Shown here: piece after piece, positions 17,248-25,490 of the stretch | Layout: each line of letters opens with the position of its first letter | Numbering within the stretch: the stretch's first letter is position 1 | Source of the DNA: Clostridiales bacterium UBA6114 | GTDB taxonomy: Bacteria > Bacillota > Clostridia > Oscillospirales > Butyricicoccaceae | Length of the DNA stretch: 64,000 nucleotides | Direction of reading: 5' to 3' | NCBI GenBank assembly: GCA_002423435.1 | Contig: DIWE01000033.1 | Coordinates: 1-64,000 of the forward strand | The notes under the pieces: generated by a model | What the model saw: only the letters and a program-made list of their open reading frames with translations | What the model was told of the DNA's origin: nothing | Database searches by the model: none | Program-made: the position numbers and the translations under genes

Positions 17248-17970
17248 ATGGAGAAATACTACAACAGCATCCAGGATATTCATAATGAACCGGTGGTGCC
17301 TTTATACGAGCTGATCTACAGGGCACTGAGAAAGGATATTATAAAGGGCGTATATCCTGCGGGCGTCCGTCTGACGGAAAAGGAGCTTTCGGAAGAGGCC
17401 GGTGTGAGCCGAACCCCGATCAGGGAAGCGCTGAAAAAGCTGGCGTCCGACGGCCTGGTCGATTTTAATCCGCAAAAGGGCGCTTTGGTGACAAGCATCG
17501 GCATGGACGAAATCAAGGTGCTTTGGCGCATGCGCGCCTTTATCCAGGGGCTAGCGGCGGAAATCGCGGCGTCGAAGGCCAAACCGAAGGATATCAATAA
17601 TTTGAGAAAAATCATTGATAAGATGGAAAATGAGACAAAGGATAATTCATCGAGTGTTTTTAACCGTACCTCCAACGCATTCGACAAGGAATTATTGAAA
17701 ATCGCGAATGTAAAGCAGCTTTCAAGGGTGGGCGATATGATTGCCTCGCTGGCCTGGGAAATCATGGCGTATGTAAACCAGAATACCGATGTCCGGGAAA
17801 AGAAAGTATACTGTGTCCACCGGGATATTCTAAAAGCCATCGAGACGGGCGACGGCCCGAAGGCCCGAAAGCTGGCGGAGGACCATATCTCTTCCTGGGG
17901 GCCGATGTTCATTGAAGCTTACCAAAAGCTTTATGCGCAAAATTCAAACGGCGGCAAAACAGATAAATGA
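17248..17970 (+). CDS. GntR-family transcriptional regulator (FadR/FCD subfamily)
   Basis: The 240-residue protein has an N-terminal winged helix: IYRALRKDIIKGVYPAGVRL, LTEKELSEEAGVSRTPIREA, and LASDGLVDFNPQKGALV. An all-helical FCD-type effector domain occupies residues about 90-230 and ends with HRDILKAIETGDGPKARKLA. FCD regulators sense small carboxylic acids and usually act as repressors. It is transcribed away from the trxB-cyuA-CoA-transferase-symporter set and may control that set, the TRAP operon on its other side, or both. A hairpin terminator follows directly. Confidence 0.88.
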   Translation: MEKYYNSIQDIHNEPVVPLYELIYRALRKDIIKGVYPAGVRLTEKELSEEAGVSRTPIREALKKLASDGLVDFNPQKGALVTSIGMDEIKVLWRMRAFIQGLAAEIAASKAKPKDINNLRKIIDKMENETKDNSSSVFNRTSNAFDKELLKIANVKQLSRVGDMIASLAWEIMAYVNQNTDVREKKVYCVHRDILKAIETGDGPKARKLAEDHISSWGPMFIEAYQKLYAQNSNGGKTDK

Positions 17971-17984
17971 AAAAGGATTCTGGG

Positions 17985-18287
17985 AAACCAGGTATCGCGG
18001 CCGCGATGCCTGGTTTTTGATGCCATGGGCAAGAGTATCGTCTTTTTGAAAAAATGTGTTGCGCCTTGGTGACCATTTTTTCAAAAACCGAATTTGTTTT
18101 TTGGGCAATTCATTTGCCGAAAAAACACCCCGAACCCGCGCAATTCGTGCGCGAAACCGGGGGTATTTCGGCCCGGAATCTCCGATTTCGGACCGAATAT
18201 CCAGGGGGTATCGGATACCCCCTGGAAGAGTGTCGGCTTTGTCGACACTCTCAAACCAGGCATCGCGACCGCGATGCCTGGTTTTTT
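17985..18287. repeat. Cluster of seven or more consecutive hairpins bounded by a duplicated terminator
   Basis: The first and last hairpins are near-identical: AACCAGGTATCGCGG with its complement at 17985-18018, and AACCAGGCATCGCGA with its complement at 18253-18287, each followed by T5-T6. Between them lie perfect or near-perfect stems: TTTTTGAAAAAATG with CATTTTTTCAAAAA, GTTTTTTGGGCAA with TTGCCGAAAAAAC, ACCCCG with CGGGGGT, CCAGGGGGTATC with ATACCCCCTGG, and GAGTGTCG with CGACACTC. No coding frame is credible. A second cluster with the same plan is at 50796-51080. Confidence 0.8.
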
Positions 18288-18309
18288 AATGTTGCCAACG
18301 CTGATACGG

Positions 18310-20277
18310 CTAGCCCGCTTTCACATAGCGCTCCGCGCCGCTTTTTTTGCTTCGGAAATAGTTTAAGGCGACGGCAGAAACGTCGATGCCCAAGCCGACC
18401 AATATGAGCAATGGATTTTCGGTAAACACCAGAAACGTAGGGACAATGAGCAAAATACGGGTTAGCACATGAAGCTTTGTAAAAATAAATCCTTCACACG
18501 CAAAGCACAATGGAATAAGGCATATCAGGGCCATCCCTATATCGAACAGCATGCCTAAAAAACCGTTTTGGGAGTATTTCAGGCCTCCCAGCCCCGTAAA
18601 GATCACAAAAAGCATTGGAATCACAAAGATAGGGATTGCGAGAACCACGGACCTGAGGCCTGTTTTCGCGTAGGAGGTCCCCGCAAGCTTGGACGCGACC
18701 AGAGAGGTAATGCCGACGGGCGGGGTTATCTGAGACAGATTCGCATAGTACAGAATAAAGAAGTGCCCGAGAACCAAGGGTATGCCAAGAACTTCGAGCG
18801 CCGGTGCGCCGACGATTGCGACGAGCAGATAGGAAGGGATCGTCGGAAGGCCGCAGCCGAGGAACAGGCAAACGACCGCCATGACAACCAGCAGAATATA
18901 GATATTTCCGTTTGCCATCTCAACCAGGCTGAAGGACAACCGGTTGCCGATCCCGGTGCCGACAATGGCTTCGACAAACATGCCGAGACATGCCATGATG
19001 ATTGTCACCGAGCACATCGTTTCACTCGCGTCGGTCATCGCTTTCCAGTAATCCTCAAACAGCCTTTTGACCGCCGCGACCGGTTTTTCCTTATCCAGGA
19101 AAACGTAATGAAGGTACCGGACCAGGAAAACAAGCAATATTGCGTAAAGACCCGTCATCGTAACGGATACGCCGACCGCCATAAAATAAATGAGCGCCAG
19201 AAACGGAATGATTACAAACAGGTTTTTCCCGCAGATTTGTAGTAGCTCGCGCAGCTTGTTTTTATTGTTGCACGTCTTTTTCGAAAGGCCGTATTTGTTG
19301 CAGTGCAGCTGCCCCTGGAGCATGATCGCGCCGTAATACAGGATGGCGGGTATGACCGCGACGATCACGACATCGAAATACGAGACACCTGCGAGAGATG
19401 CAAGCAAAAAGGCGGCGGCCGCCATAATCGGGGGCATGATTCCCCCGCCGCAGGAGGCGACCGAGGAGATGGCCGCCGCAAAATCCGGCTTGACTCCGCG
19501 CTCTTTCATGAGCGGGATCGTCACCGCGCCCGTCACCGCCACGTTTGCGGCGGAGGCTCCTGAAATCGTGCCGAAGGCGGCGCTTCCAACTGCAGTCAGC
19601 TGTACGGCGGCCGCCGCGCAGTCGCCGGCAAACAGGCGGATTACGTCCATGATCATCTTCAAAGCGCCCATCTGGGTGAGGACTGCGCCGAAAATGATAT
19701 AAACAATCAACACCGTTGCCGAGGTGGCCAGAAGACTGCCGTAAATGCCGGTAAAGAAGGTCGTTTGCATCGCAATCATGCGCTTTATGCTGACGTCGCT
19801 GTGGTAAAAAACCGATCCGGCGCTGAAATAACTGCCGAATCTCAGGTAGAACAGCGCGATCACGGATAAAAGCGGTATAATCGCGCCCCATTTGCGCCAG
19901 GTGAAGTACAAAACGGCGACGATGATGAATATCCCGATGGTGATATCGCCGGCTGTCTGCGTAAATTGTCTGTCCATGCTCAGCGCAAGATACTGCGTGT
20001 GGATATAAATCGCGGACAGTAAAAGCAGCGCAAACATCGCCGTGTCCAAGGCTGCTTTGACCTTCCAGCCTTTTTTTCTTTCCCCGTTAACGATTCCGAA
20101 AAGAAAGATCAGGTAAATCAGAGCAATTCCGCAGATCAAATGCAGATTATTGTGTCTCGCCGGAGCCAGCAAAAAATATCTTGTCGCGATCAAATGGTAT
20201 GTACACCAAAGAAACGACAGTATGATAAATATTTTCTTGATCAGATGATCGCTTTTTGCTTCCAAAACAGATGCCAC
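18310..20277 (-). CDS. TRAP transporter fused permease (TAXI type, 4TM + 12TM)
   Basis: The 655-residue membrane protein joins the small DctQ-like and large DctM-like TRAP subunits, the usual form in TAXI systems. DctM signatures are present: AVGSAAFGTISGASAANVAV, GGGIMPPIMAAAAFLLASLA, and LFLGCGLPTIPSYLLVAI. TRAP transporters import carboxylates with a sodium or proton gradient and a periplasmic or lipid-anchored binding protein. The TAXI binding-protein gene ends two bases upstream. It belongs to the minus-strand unit that begins with the UGSC-motif gene. Confidence 0.92.
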   Translation of the reverse strand: MASVLEAKSDHLIKKIFIILSFLWCTYHLIATRYFLLAPARHNNLHLICGIALIYLIFLFGIVNGERKKGWKVKAALDTAMFALLLLSAIYIHTQYLALSMDRQFTQTAGDITIGIFIIVAVLYFTWRKWGAIIPLLSVIALFYLRFGSYFSAGSVFYHSDVSIKRMIAMQTTFFTGIYGSLLATSATVLIVYIIFGAVLTQMGALKMIMDVIRLFAGDCAAAAVQLTAVGSAAFGTISGASAANVAVTGAVTIPLMKERGVKPDFAAAISSVASCGGGIMPPIMAAAAFLLASLAGVSYFDVVIVAVIPAILYYGAIMLQGQLHCNKYGLSKKTCNNKNKLRELLQICGKNLFVIIPFLALIYFMAVGVSVTMTGLYAILLVFLVRYLHYVFLDKEKPVAAVKRLFEDYWKAMTDASETMCSVTIIMACLGMFVEAIVGTGIGNRLSFSLVEMANGNIYILLVVMAVVCLFLGCGLPTIPSYLLVAIVGAPALEVLGIPLVLGHFFILYYANLSQITPPVGITSLVASKLAGTSYAKTGLRSVVLAIPIFVIPMLFVIFTGLGGLKYSQNGFLGMLFDIGMALICLIPLCFACEGFIFTKLHVLTRILLIVPTFLVFTENPLLILVGLGIDVSAVALNYFRSKKSGAERYVKAG

Positions 20278-20279
20278 AA

Positions 20280-21338
20280 TTATTCACCTACCGTCAGAGT
20301 GTCATCCCAAACGCCGATTTCCTTGAAGTATTTCACTGCGCCCGGGTGAACGCCGACATCCTTTACCATCAGGGAAACAGCAATTTCAGGCGTCAGGGCT
20401 TCGAGATCGGGGGCCATGGTCTTGAGCTCATCCAGGTGTTCAAACGTTTGCTTTACAATTTCATAGACGACATCCTCGCTCAAGTCCGGCAGGCAGCCGA
20501 AAATGGATGAAGTGCAGACAAAGGGGACATCCTCGTTTAGCTTTTTGAAATTTTCCGGTGTAATCGTATTGAGGATATAGCCGCCGTTTATTTCCTGCAT
20601 CTTGGCGACGACGCCCTCGGGATCGTCGAGCTGGAGCATTTTGTAATCGAAGATTTCCTCCATCTGGGCCACGGTTGAAGAGGGCTTGTTGTTTAATGTC
20701 AGCAGGGCGCACGCGTCGATCGTTCCGTTGCGGATTGCTTCATACGCGTCGGTCCATGAACAATCGACCCAGGTTACTTTGTCATAAAGGCCCAATGTCT
20801 TAAACAGGTCGGTGTAAATCGCGAAAGATCCCGATCCGCTGCCTCCGGCGAACACGCGCTTGCCATTAAGGTCGTTATAGCTTTGGATTTTGCTGTCTTT
20901 TGCAACAAAAAGGGGCATGTTATACCAGGCCACGGCAAAAAGCTGATCAATATCGGCGGGTTCGGTAAACGGCGACGCGCCGCTTAAAGAGGCATACCAG
21001 TCGCGGGAGGTTCCGTTGCCCAGGTCAATTTCGGAGACGGACAGCAGGTGCATATCCTCCGCCCCGCCGCTTGTCGTCATGGTGGCTATCTTGACGGAGT
21101 CGGAGTACTTATTGACGGTGGATGCAATTGCCTCACCGATCACGTAACCGGTGGCCCCCATCTGGTCGGTTCCCATATCCAGTGTTGTCTGACTCCCTGG
21201 CGCGGCTGCGGAGGTTTCCTGCTGCTGTGTTGACCCGCCCGTAGCGGCAGTGCCTGAGGCTTCGGGCGCGGGCGAACATGAATAGAGAATAACGCAAAAT
21301 ACACAGAAGACAGCGAGAATGCCCAAGGATCTTTTCAT
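20280..21338 (-). CDS. TAXI-family TRAP solute-binding lipoprotein
   Basis: The protein of about 352 residues starts at the ATG at 21338 behind GGGAGG. An N-terminal lipoprotein signal leads to the lipobox LYSCS, then a Thr/Ser/Gln-rich linker. TAXI-family blocks are visible: MGATGYVIGEAIASTVNKYS, GSGSFAIYTDLFKTLG, and AIRNGTIDACALL. It captures the substrate outside the membrane for the fused permease. The ligand is unknown; characterised TAXI proteins often bind dicarboxylates or amino acids. A hairpin separates this gene from the upstream UGSC gene, so it may be expressed at a different level. Confidence 0.9.
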   Translation of the reverse strand: MKRSLGILAVFCVFCVILYSCSPAPEASGTAATGGSTQQQETSAAAPGSQTTLDMGTDQMGATGYVIGEAIASTVNKYSDSVKIATMTTSGGAEDMHLLSVSEIDLGNGTSRDWYASLSGASPFTEPADIDQLFAVAWYNMPLFVAKDSKIQSYNDLNGKRVFAGGSGSGSFAIYTDLFKTLGLYDKVTWVDCSWTDAYEAIRNGTIDACALLTLNNKPSSTVAQMEEIFDYKMLQLDDPEGVVAKMQEINGGYILNTITPENFKKLNEDVPFVCTSSIFGCLPDLSEDVVYEIVKQTFEHLDELKTMAPDLEALTPEIAVSLMVKDVGVHPGAVKYFKEIGVWDDTLTVGE

Positions 21339-21420
21339 CTTATTACCTCCCAATTAAATATTGATATACGACGCTTATACAAGTGATTGCCTGATTTAGG
21401 TTAAATCCGTATTTAAGAAG

Positions 21421-21455
21421 AAAAGGACAATACAACCTCTCTGTACTGTCCTTCT
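21421..21455 (-). terminator. Terminator or attenuator between the UGSC gene and the TRAP genes
   Basis: On the minus strand AAGGACAGTAC pairs with GTATTGTCCTT over a 9-base loop, followed by TTCTTCTT. It lies downstream of the UGSC-motif gene and 80 bases before the TAXI gene of the same strand. Confidence 0.6.
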
Positions 21456-21486
21456 TCTTTGAAGAAATATCGACGCTTCCCGCCTT

Positions 21487-23208
21487 CTACCTAAAGCCGG
21501 CAGGCAATTTTAACGGGACGGTCTGGGTTTTTGAATTTCCGTGCCAGGTCGGGAAAACAGCGGTGTGCGCGGCAACTTCGCCGCCGCCCGCCAGAATAAT
21601 GACGTCCTCTGGGCCGCGGAGGAACGGGACCTTTCCGTCGTACGGATTGCCATAGACCCACTTCGGCCAGCGCTTGCGGTTTACCTGCGTGCCGCACAGG
21701 CTCAGGATGCGATATTCGCCGCGGGCGTTTTCATATAAGTACTGTTTGATATCGGCCTTTGTCCAGCCGTCCTTGGCGAGCCTCGCCCGGTGGATGGGGT
21801 TGAAGACGACGATGAATTCGCCCGGGTTGTAGTCGCCGCGGGTGCCGGTCGCCGCGATATGCTTTGATACGACGTAGAGGATGTTATAAGCTTCTTCGCT
21901 TTCCTCGACGCTGAGGCTCGGATTGATCGTGCTGGCCACGGTAACGGTGGTCTCATCCGGGTAGCCCATCTCGGTATGGTACATATCCCACGGCGTGTTC
22001 GGATCGTCGGCAAACGCCAGACCCCTGCGGGTCATGTTGCCGAAGGTTGCGAACGTGCCGTCGCCCGGGAACGCGCCGCCGACGGCAAAAATCGTCAGGG
22101 TGATGGCGCGTCCGATGGTCATATTCGCCCTGTTGCCGGGACCGAACTCGCCGAAGCCGGAGTTCATTCCGATCTTTTGCGCGTACGGGCCGCTGACAAT
22201 AATGGACGGCCAGATCTCGCCGGTCGTCACCATCATTCCGCCGAGATTGAAATCAGTTGACTTCATCGCGACGAAAGCGGTCTCGAGGATCGGATAGTAT
22301 TCCGGTTTGCAGCCCGCCATAACGGCATTTGCGGCCAAAAGCCTCGGGGTGAGCACGCCCATTTTGGGCGGGAGTTTCAGAAGCTCGTCGTCCTCGCCGT
22401 AAAGGGAATATTCGAGCATTCTCCTGACGCGGTCCGGAGTCGGAGGAACCACCGGCAGGCCGTCCCCGGCCTTGTATTTTTCAAGGTAATCCATCATCTC
22501 TTCCGGGTCGGGCAGCTTCTCATATTCTACCTTGTCGCCCTTTGCGTCGAGTTTAAGTTCGGCAGCCTTGCCGATCACGATTTCCTTCTGAATTTCCTTT
22601 TTGCCGGCGACAAAATTCTGCGCGGAATACTTTTTGATTAACTTGTCAAGGTCGGTGGTTATCAGGATTTCTTCCATATTCTGCACGATCTGCTTTGTAT
22701 ACGCCACGATTTCCTCGTCCGGGATATCGCCCGCATAGCCTGTAGGCGTCGGGATAATCGCAATCGGCAGATCCGGCATGCACTGGCCGGCGGCATTGTA
22801 GGCCGCGGAAACGGCAAAGACCCTCGTAAAAATCGTAGCGGTCGGCACCCCGAGCTTTTCAAGCGCAACCGCGTCTTTTGCAAGCCCGGTTGAGCAGCTT
22901 CCGCAATCGCCGACGGCGCCGATGACGGCGTCCGCTTTTGCCAGCCTCTCGATTTGCTCCATCGGAAGCGGCTTCGAAAGCTGCGGCTTAAACTCGTAAA
23001 TGGTGTCGCAGACAGCACCCTTTGTTTCAAAATATTCTTTGACAACCCTCATCATAACGTCGGCCTTCGGCTTTGCGTTATCAAGAATCCCAATAACTTT
23101 GCCCTTTAAGGAATCCAGCCGCGGAGCCAAAGGGAGTTCTTTCGATTCCGGCTTTGCCACCGGGTTAATCAAAGTCGCAGCTTTGCACTCAAGCTTGATT
23201 TTATCCAA
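21487..23208 (-). CDS. UGSC-motif (seleno)protein homologue, Cys form, fused to a large C-terminal domain
   Basis: The 573-residue protein has no signal peptide. Residues 30-200 form a domain with VIGILDNAKPKADVMMRVVK and AVIGAVGDCGSCSTGLAKDA. The CGSC at 102-105 corresponds to the U-G-S-C motif of the UGSC protein family, in which the first position is selenocysteine in some members; here it is TGC. The C-terminal 330 residues contain GDGLPVVPPTPDRVRRMLEY, GFGEFGPGNRANMTIGRA and GTRGDYNPGEFIVVFNP, a conserved domain I cannot name. The TTG start at 23208 follows AGGAGG by nine bases. It neighbours a TAXI-TRAP transporter and diverges from redox and methyltransferase-like genes. The likely role is a thiol or selenol redox step on an imported compound, an inference from context. 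Confidence 0.6.
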   Translation of the reverse strand: MDKIKLECKAATLINPVAKPESKELPLAPRLDSLKGKVIGILDNAKPKADVMMRVVKEYFETKGAVCDTIYEFKPQLSKPLPMEQIERLAKADAVIGAVGDCGSCSTGLAKDAVALEKLGVPTATIFTRVFAVSAAYNAAGQCMPDLPIAIIPTPTGYAGDIPDEEIVAYTKQIVQNMEEILITTDLDKLIKKYSAQNFVAGKKEIQKEIVIGKAAELKLDAKGDKVEYEKLPDPEEMMDYLEKYKAGDGLPVVPPTPDRVRRMLEYSLYGEDDELLKLPPKMGVLTPRLLAANAVMAGCKPEYYPILETAFVAMKSTDFNLGGMMVTTGEIWPSIIVSGPYAQKIGMNSGFGEFGPGNRANMTIGRAITLTIFAVGGAFPGDGTFATFGNMTRRGLAFADDPNTPWDMYHTEMGYPDETTVTVASTINPSLSVEESEEAYNILYVVSKHIAATGTRGDYNPGEFIVVFNPIHRARLAKDGWTKADIKQYLYENARGEYRILSLCGTQVNRKRWPKWVYGNPYDGKVPFLRGPEDVIILAGGGEVAAHTAVFPTWHGNSKTQTVPLKLPAGFR

Positions 23209-23671
23209 ACCCTGTTACCTCCTGAATTCTGTTGTTTTGCGGTGATTGCCGAATCGCTCTTCTTACTCTGCAGAGTAAAATTGCCGATCTAACCGGCTTG
23301 TAAACATCAATCGCCCTCATCTTCGGCGATTCTGTAATTTGATTCTACATTCAAATTTTGTTTTGTCAATATTTCGTCGATAAATATATTGCATAGTGTA
23401 TGGAATGTGCAAAAACATTCAAAATTTTAAACAAATTCTGTCGATTGGAAATTATTGGACATTTATTTCGCGCCGATTTTTACTTTTTAAGAATTTTATA
23501 ACTATTTTCCATACATTATATTATATACTTTAAGAAAATCGCCCAAAATAATTGACAATTTGCCCATGTAGCGTAAAATAAAAATCGCTTGGCAATCATC
23601 TGTTATCTTAAACCTGATCGCATCATTTTTAAGGCAAAACGGGTTTTCGCGCTTATAGGAAGGAGCTATTT
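23209..23671. other. AT-rich 463-bp divergent regulatory region
   Basis: This stretch separates the UGSC gene (minus) from the NifU-like gene (plus). It is much richer in A+T than its flanks. A plus-strand promoter is visible: TTGACA at 23552-23557, 16-base spacing, TAAAAT at 23574-23579. GTATGG near 23399 and CCATAC near 23509 are inverted copies that could belong to a regulator site. No gene is seen. Confidence 0.55.
23552..23579 (+). promoter_or_regulatory. Sigma-A-type promoter for the NifU-UroD-Trx-Kor operon
   Basis: TTGACA and TAAAAT are separated by 16 bases, about 95 bases before the NifU-like start. The fit to consensus is good. Confidence 0.55.
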
Positions 23672-23917
23672 ATGGAGGAGCAGATTGTCAGATCCCTGGT
23701 CGAGGAATTCAGCGGGCCGTTTCAGGCGGACGGGGGCGATTTGGTGTTGGTCTCGTGCGATAAGAATGTTGCCGTGCTGCAGATTGTGATCGGGCCCGAA
23801 ACATGCCGCGAGTGCATTATGGGCGCGGAAGACGTAAAGGAGATCATATCCGGCAGCATCGAGTCGCAGCTCGGAAGACCGATGGAAGTCGTCGTAGAGG
23901 TTGTGGAAAAGGTATGA
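23672..23917 (+). CDS. NifU C-terminal-domain protein (Fe-S scaffold-like)
   Basis: The 81-residue protein is a free-standing NifU-like C-terminal domain: FSGPFQADGGDLVLVSCD, then the CxxC in GPETCRECIMGAEDVKEII, and a short C-terminal strand. Such domains hold or deliver [4Fe-4S] clusters. It is the first gene of a plus-strand operon. Its last bases overlap the UroD-like start by four bases (ATGA), so the two are coupled. It may serve the ferredoxin and oxidoreductase subunits encoded downstream. Strong ribosome binding site GGAAGGAGC. Confidence 0.85.
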   Translation: MEEQIVRSLVEEFSGPFQADGGDLVLVSCDKNVAVLQIVIGPETCRECIMGAEDVKEIISGSIESQLGRPMEVVVEVVEKV

Positions 23918-24912
23918 ACAGCTACGAACGGGTAATGAAAATCGTGCGCGGCGAGACGCCCGACCGGCTTCCCGTCTGGGCCTCGCGCCATAACAAGGAC
24001 GGCTTTCTGGCGGATACGGCGGAAGGCATGCTGAAACGCGAAATCGAATTCCAGGAGGAGTTCGACTGGGATATGGCCCGGATCTCGCCCGCCGCCGCTT
24101 TGCAGGTAATGGATTTCGGGTGCCGGTTTTCCGGCAACAACCATTTGGGGGTCCCCTCCGTTGTCGAAAGGCCGGTAAGCTGCGTCGGGGACTGGGAAAA
24201 GATCGGGCGGCTTGACCCCGAAGCCGGCAGATACGGCTCGATCGCCGGGGCGATCAAAGGGCTCGGCGAATACTTAAAAGGATCAAAGCTGAATATGGCG
24301 ACCGCCTTCAGCCCGCTGACGCTGGCTCAAAAATGCGCCGGCGACGATGTGTTGCTGGACACGATGAGAAACCATGCGGAAATCCTCAAGACCGCGCTCG
24401 ACGTTTTCGCCGATACCATGATCGATTTTATCAACCATTGCGCGGATAACGGGGCGGACAGCCTGTACTTTGCGACGCAGACGGCGACGAAGAACCTGAT
24501 CACAGGCGAAGAAGCCGCGCTTTACGAAAAATGCTACAGCTTAAAGGTGTTAAGTGCGGTCAGGCCGCGGATGCAGGCGATATTTTTGCATCTGCACGGC
24601 GACAACATCATGATCGACCATTTTGAAGAGTATCCGATCGACGTACTAAACTGGGCGGACAGAAGAACGGTTCCCCCGGTGCCCATATCGGAAGGGATAA
24701 AATATTTTTCCAGAGGGATCATGGGCGGGGTAAACGGCAGAACGACGCTTTGCACCGGGCCGGAGGAAGACATCCGGGAGGAAATCGCAGACGCCTACCG
24801 TCAGGCCGGAAAACCGATCATCATTTCTCCCTGCTGCGTCATCCCCGTATCGGGCCTGCCCGACAAGAACATCCATGTGATGAGAAATGCCATAAACACG
24901 ATTGCGCTGTAA
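23914..24912 (+). CDS. Uroporphyrinogen decarboxylase-like / corrinoid methyltransferase-family protein
   Basis: The 332-residue protein has a UroD-fold N terminus: YERVMKIVRGETPDRLPVWA and EFDWDMARISPAA. In MtaA/MtbA/CmuA methyltransferases zinc is held by HxC and a later Cys. Here the matching site reads HLHGD (H226, H228), followed by SPCC (C307, C308), so the first Cys is replaced by His. Genuine haem-pathway UroD is unlikely because no porphyrin genes are near. Coupling to NifU-like, thioredoxin and 2-oxoacid oxidoreductase genes suggests a methyl- or thiol-group handling step. No corrinoid protein is in the window, so function remains open. Confidence 0.72.
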   Translation: MNSYERVMKIVRGETPDRLPVWASRHNKDGFLADTAEGMLKREIEFQEEFDWDMARISPAAALQVMDFGCRFSGNNHLGVPSVVERPVSCVGDWEKIGRLDPEAGRYGSIAGAIKGLGEYLKGSKLNMATAFSPLTLAQKCAGDDVLLDTMRNHAEILKTALDVFADTMIDFINHCADNGADSLYFATQTATKNLITGEEAALYEKCYSLKVLSAVRPRMQAIFLHLHGDNIMIDHFEEYPIDVLNWADRRTVPPVPISEGIKYFSRGIMGGVNGRTTLCTGPEEDIREEIADAYRQAGKPIIISPCCVIPVSGLPDKNIHVMRNAINTIAL

Positions 24913-24927
24913 ATGGAGGCGTTTTGG

Positions 24928-25242
24928 TTGCTTGAACTTACGAAGGAAAATTTCGAAGCGGAAGTGATACGCGCAAAGAAGCTGGTCATCGTCGATTTCT
25001 GGAGTCCGGGCTGCGCCGAATGCCTCGCTCTGATGCCTCATATGGAAAAGCTGGCGGAGAAATATGAGGGGCAGGTGAAATTCTGCAAGCTGAACACGGT
25101 GGAAGAGCGAAAAACGGCGATCGGCCAGAAGGTTCTCGGAATCCCGACCCTTTTATTTTTCAAAAACGGCGCCAGGGTCGCGCAGTTTTGCAAAAACATC
25201 GACCTCGGCGAAGTCGAGGCAAAAATCAGGGAATATCTGTAA
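24928..25242 (+). CDS. Thioredoxin-like protein
   Basis: The protein of about 104 residues has the thioredoxin fold: LVIVDFWSPGCAECLALMPH with active-site CAEC, then VLGIPTLLFFKNGARV containing the cis-proline. The CAEC centre differs from the usual CGPC, as in specialised thioredoxins. TTG at 24928 with TGGAGG eight bases upstream is preferred over the ATG at 24913, which overlaps that ribosome binding site. It lies between the UroD-like gene and the ferredoxin subunit. A role in reducing the UGSC-motif protein or the methyltransferase-like enzyme is an inference. Confidence 0.82.
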   Translation: MLELTKENFEAEVIRAKKLVIVDFWSPGCAECLALMPHMEKLAEKYEGQVKFCKLNTVEERKTAIGQKVLGIPTLLFFKNGARVAQFCKNIDLGEVEAKIREYL

Positions 25243-25295
25243 TACGATTCCGCGATGAAAAACATTTTACGGAAAGCATCGGTGAGGCGGTTTCA

Positions 25296-25490
25296 ATGAA
25301 AAAAATAAAAATCAATGAAAATTGGTGCAAAAAATGCGGCATCTGCGCGGCGTACTGCAAATTCAGCGTGTTCGGCTATGAAAAGGACAGCGTTCCGGCT
25401 GTCGCGCATATCGAAAACTGCACCGCGTGCCGGCTTTGCGAGTCGCGGTGCCCGGACTTTGCGATTACGGTCGAGGTGAACGAAGAATGA
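25296..25490 (+). CDS. Ferredoxin-like delta subunit of 2-oxoacid:ferredoxin oxidoreductase
   Basis: The 64-residue protein has two [4Fe-4S] motifs: CKKCGICAAYC and CTACRLCESRC. It matches the KorD/VorD delta subunits that pass electrons from the thiamine-diphosphate centre to ferredoxin. Its stop overlaps the alpha-subunit start by four bases. The ATG at 25296 begins MKKIKINENWC, which places the first cluster correctly. Confidence 0.88.
   Translation: MKKIKINENWCKKCGICAAYCKFSVFGYEKDSVPAVAHIENCTACRLCESRCPDFAITVEVNEE

Noticed and set aside
17985..18287. CRISPR array
   Set aside because: The repeated units are palindromes of different sequence without constant spacer length; only the outer hairpins are alike. 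No cas genes are present.
22882..22912. Possible selenocysteine in the UGSC-motif protein
   Set aside because: The codon at residue 102 is TGC, so this member is the Cys form. No in-frame TGA was found there.
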